Assembly (NCBI RefSeq): GCF_020329485.1
Contig: NZ_JAGKJI010000008.1
Coordinates: 62,001 to 126,000 of the forward strand
Source: Bradyrhizobium cenepequi
GTDB lineage: Bacteria; Pseudomonadota; Alphaproteobacteria; Rhizobiales; Xanthobacteraceae
Reading direction: 5' to 3'
DNA: 64,000 nt
A program made the position numbers and the translations under genes. Below are positions 63,470-64,000 of the stretch, in pieces. How positions within the stretch are numbered: position 1 is the first letter of the stretch; each line of letters begins with the position of its first letter. Below the pieces are notes generated by a model that was given only the letters and a program-made list of their open reading frames with translations, did not search any database and was not told the DNA's origin.

Positions 63470-64000
63470 CACTGCGCTCCGATCGCAACCGTCGCCTCGC
63501 GCGAGAGCAGCGCACGGGTCGCCGCCGTCACATCGGCCTGCCGCATCAGGCGTTCGCCGACCAGGAAGGGCGAAATGCCGAGCCGCGAAAGCCGCATGAG
63601 ATCGAAGTGCGAAGACGCCTCTTTCGCGGACGATCAGGCGATCTTTGGGAACGAGGCGCGCCAGCGCTTCGCTGCTCGCCAGTGTCGTCTCGAAGATGCG
63701 CAGTTTGCGGTTGTTGATGCCGATCATTGACGATCGAAGGGTGAGGGTGCGATCGAGTTCCGCGCGGTCATGGATCTCGATCAGCACGTCCATGCCGTGC
63801 GCCAGCGTGGCGGCCTCGATGCCGCGGGCCGCAGCGTCGTCCAGCGCGGCCATGATGATCAGGATGCAGTCGGCGCCATGGGCACGCGCCTCGGCCACCT
63901 GATAGGTGTCGAACAGGAAATCCTTGCGCAACACCGGCAGAGTTGTGGCCGCGCGCGCCGCCGCAATGAAACCGAGATGCTCCTGGAAGGATGGCGTGTC
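63469..64000 (-). pseudogene. trpC (indole-3-glycerol-phosphate synthase), frameshifted and partial
   Basis: Minus strand from the window edge: [77 protein letters not shown]: the IGPS barrel with its KDF and NNR motifs. Near 63650 the frame shifts, and the end [30 protein letters not shown] (split) appears in another phase up to the stop at 63469. The N-terminal part lies outside the window. Tryptophan synthesis would depend on another copy. Confidence 0.75.

Noticed and set aside
1..64000. CRISPR arrays, tRNA or rRNA genes
   Set aside because: No regularly spaced repeats, no cloverleaf-like TTCGAATC/CCA ends and no rRNA core sequences noticed; a tRNA scan was not possible.

Overview
The window looks like part of the symbiosis island of a Bradyrhizobium strain (B. 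japonicum / B. elkanii type). The diagnostic block is nolA - nodD2 - nodD1 - nod box - (nodY/nodK-like) - nodABCSUIJ - nolO - fixR - nifA - fixA, in the order known from that genus. Between these genes lie insertion sequences, gene remnants, duplicated promoters and long stretches without genes, as expected of an accessory island. I saw no tRNA, rRNA or CRISPR array.

Layout. 1-3.7 kb: two minus-strand pentapeptide-repeat genes, one with a DUF2169 domain (type VI secretion accessory type). 4.3-6.1 kb: otsA with an unusual C-terminal tail. 6.3-7.3 kb: decayed fixA-fixC-fixX copies behind a still recognisable NifA/sigma54 promoter. 7.5-12.6 kb: a LuxR regulator, a diheme cytochrome c peroxidase and an outer membrane beta-barrel protein. 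12.7-15.2 kb: a nolA promoter fused to an amidase remnant, then a set of very small genes that recurs near 62.7-63.5 kb. 16-19.8 kb: a flavin monooxygenase, a HisC-type aminotransferase and nolA. 21.7-35.3 kb: the Nod factor genes, with a broken aldo/keto reductase and a broken sulfotransferase between nodJ and nolO. 35.4-36.5 kb, where B. japonicum carries nodZ: a second decayed nod box, leader, nodD and sulfotransferase unit. 37-43.5 kb: fixR-nifA-fixA followed by a broken fixB, a full-length fixC and a truncated fixX. 44-49 kb: an MFS transporter, a dehydrogenase and a HAD hydrolase. 49.2-50.5 kb: an IS3-family element. 50.5-52.7 kb: a sigma54-type promoter, then a fused heme-oxygenase-like/GFA protein and a 2-oxoglutarate oxygenase. 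53-55.8 kb: an M16 peptidase pair between 33-bp inverted repeats. 57.4-62.4 kb: a PGM1-like ATP-grasp ligase, an acyl-CoA synthetase, a GcrA-like remnant, a small protein and a flavin reductase. The right edge is a frameshifted trpC.

How the parts work together. NodD1/NodD2 with flavonoids act at the nod box. NodA, B, C and S build the N-acylated, N-methylated chitin oligomer, NodU and NolO carbamoylate it, and NodIJ export it. NifA activates sigma54 promoters (fixR, fixA and perhaps the new oxygenase operon). Five copies of a MerR-type promoter with an exact 19-bp spacer (nolA itself, nodD2, hisC, a nolA/amidase fusion and the acyl-CoA synthetase side) suggest a NolA regulon wider than nodD2.

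The points most worth following are: the two-gene oxygenase operon at 50.5-52.7 kb, with an unusual domain fusion and a good -24/-12 promoter; the NolA-like promoter family; the GAFTNA variant of the sigma54-contact motif in NifA together with broken fixB and fixX; and the duplicated mini-gene cassette.
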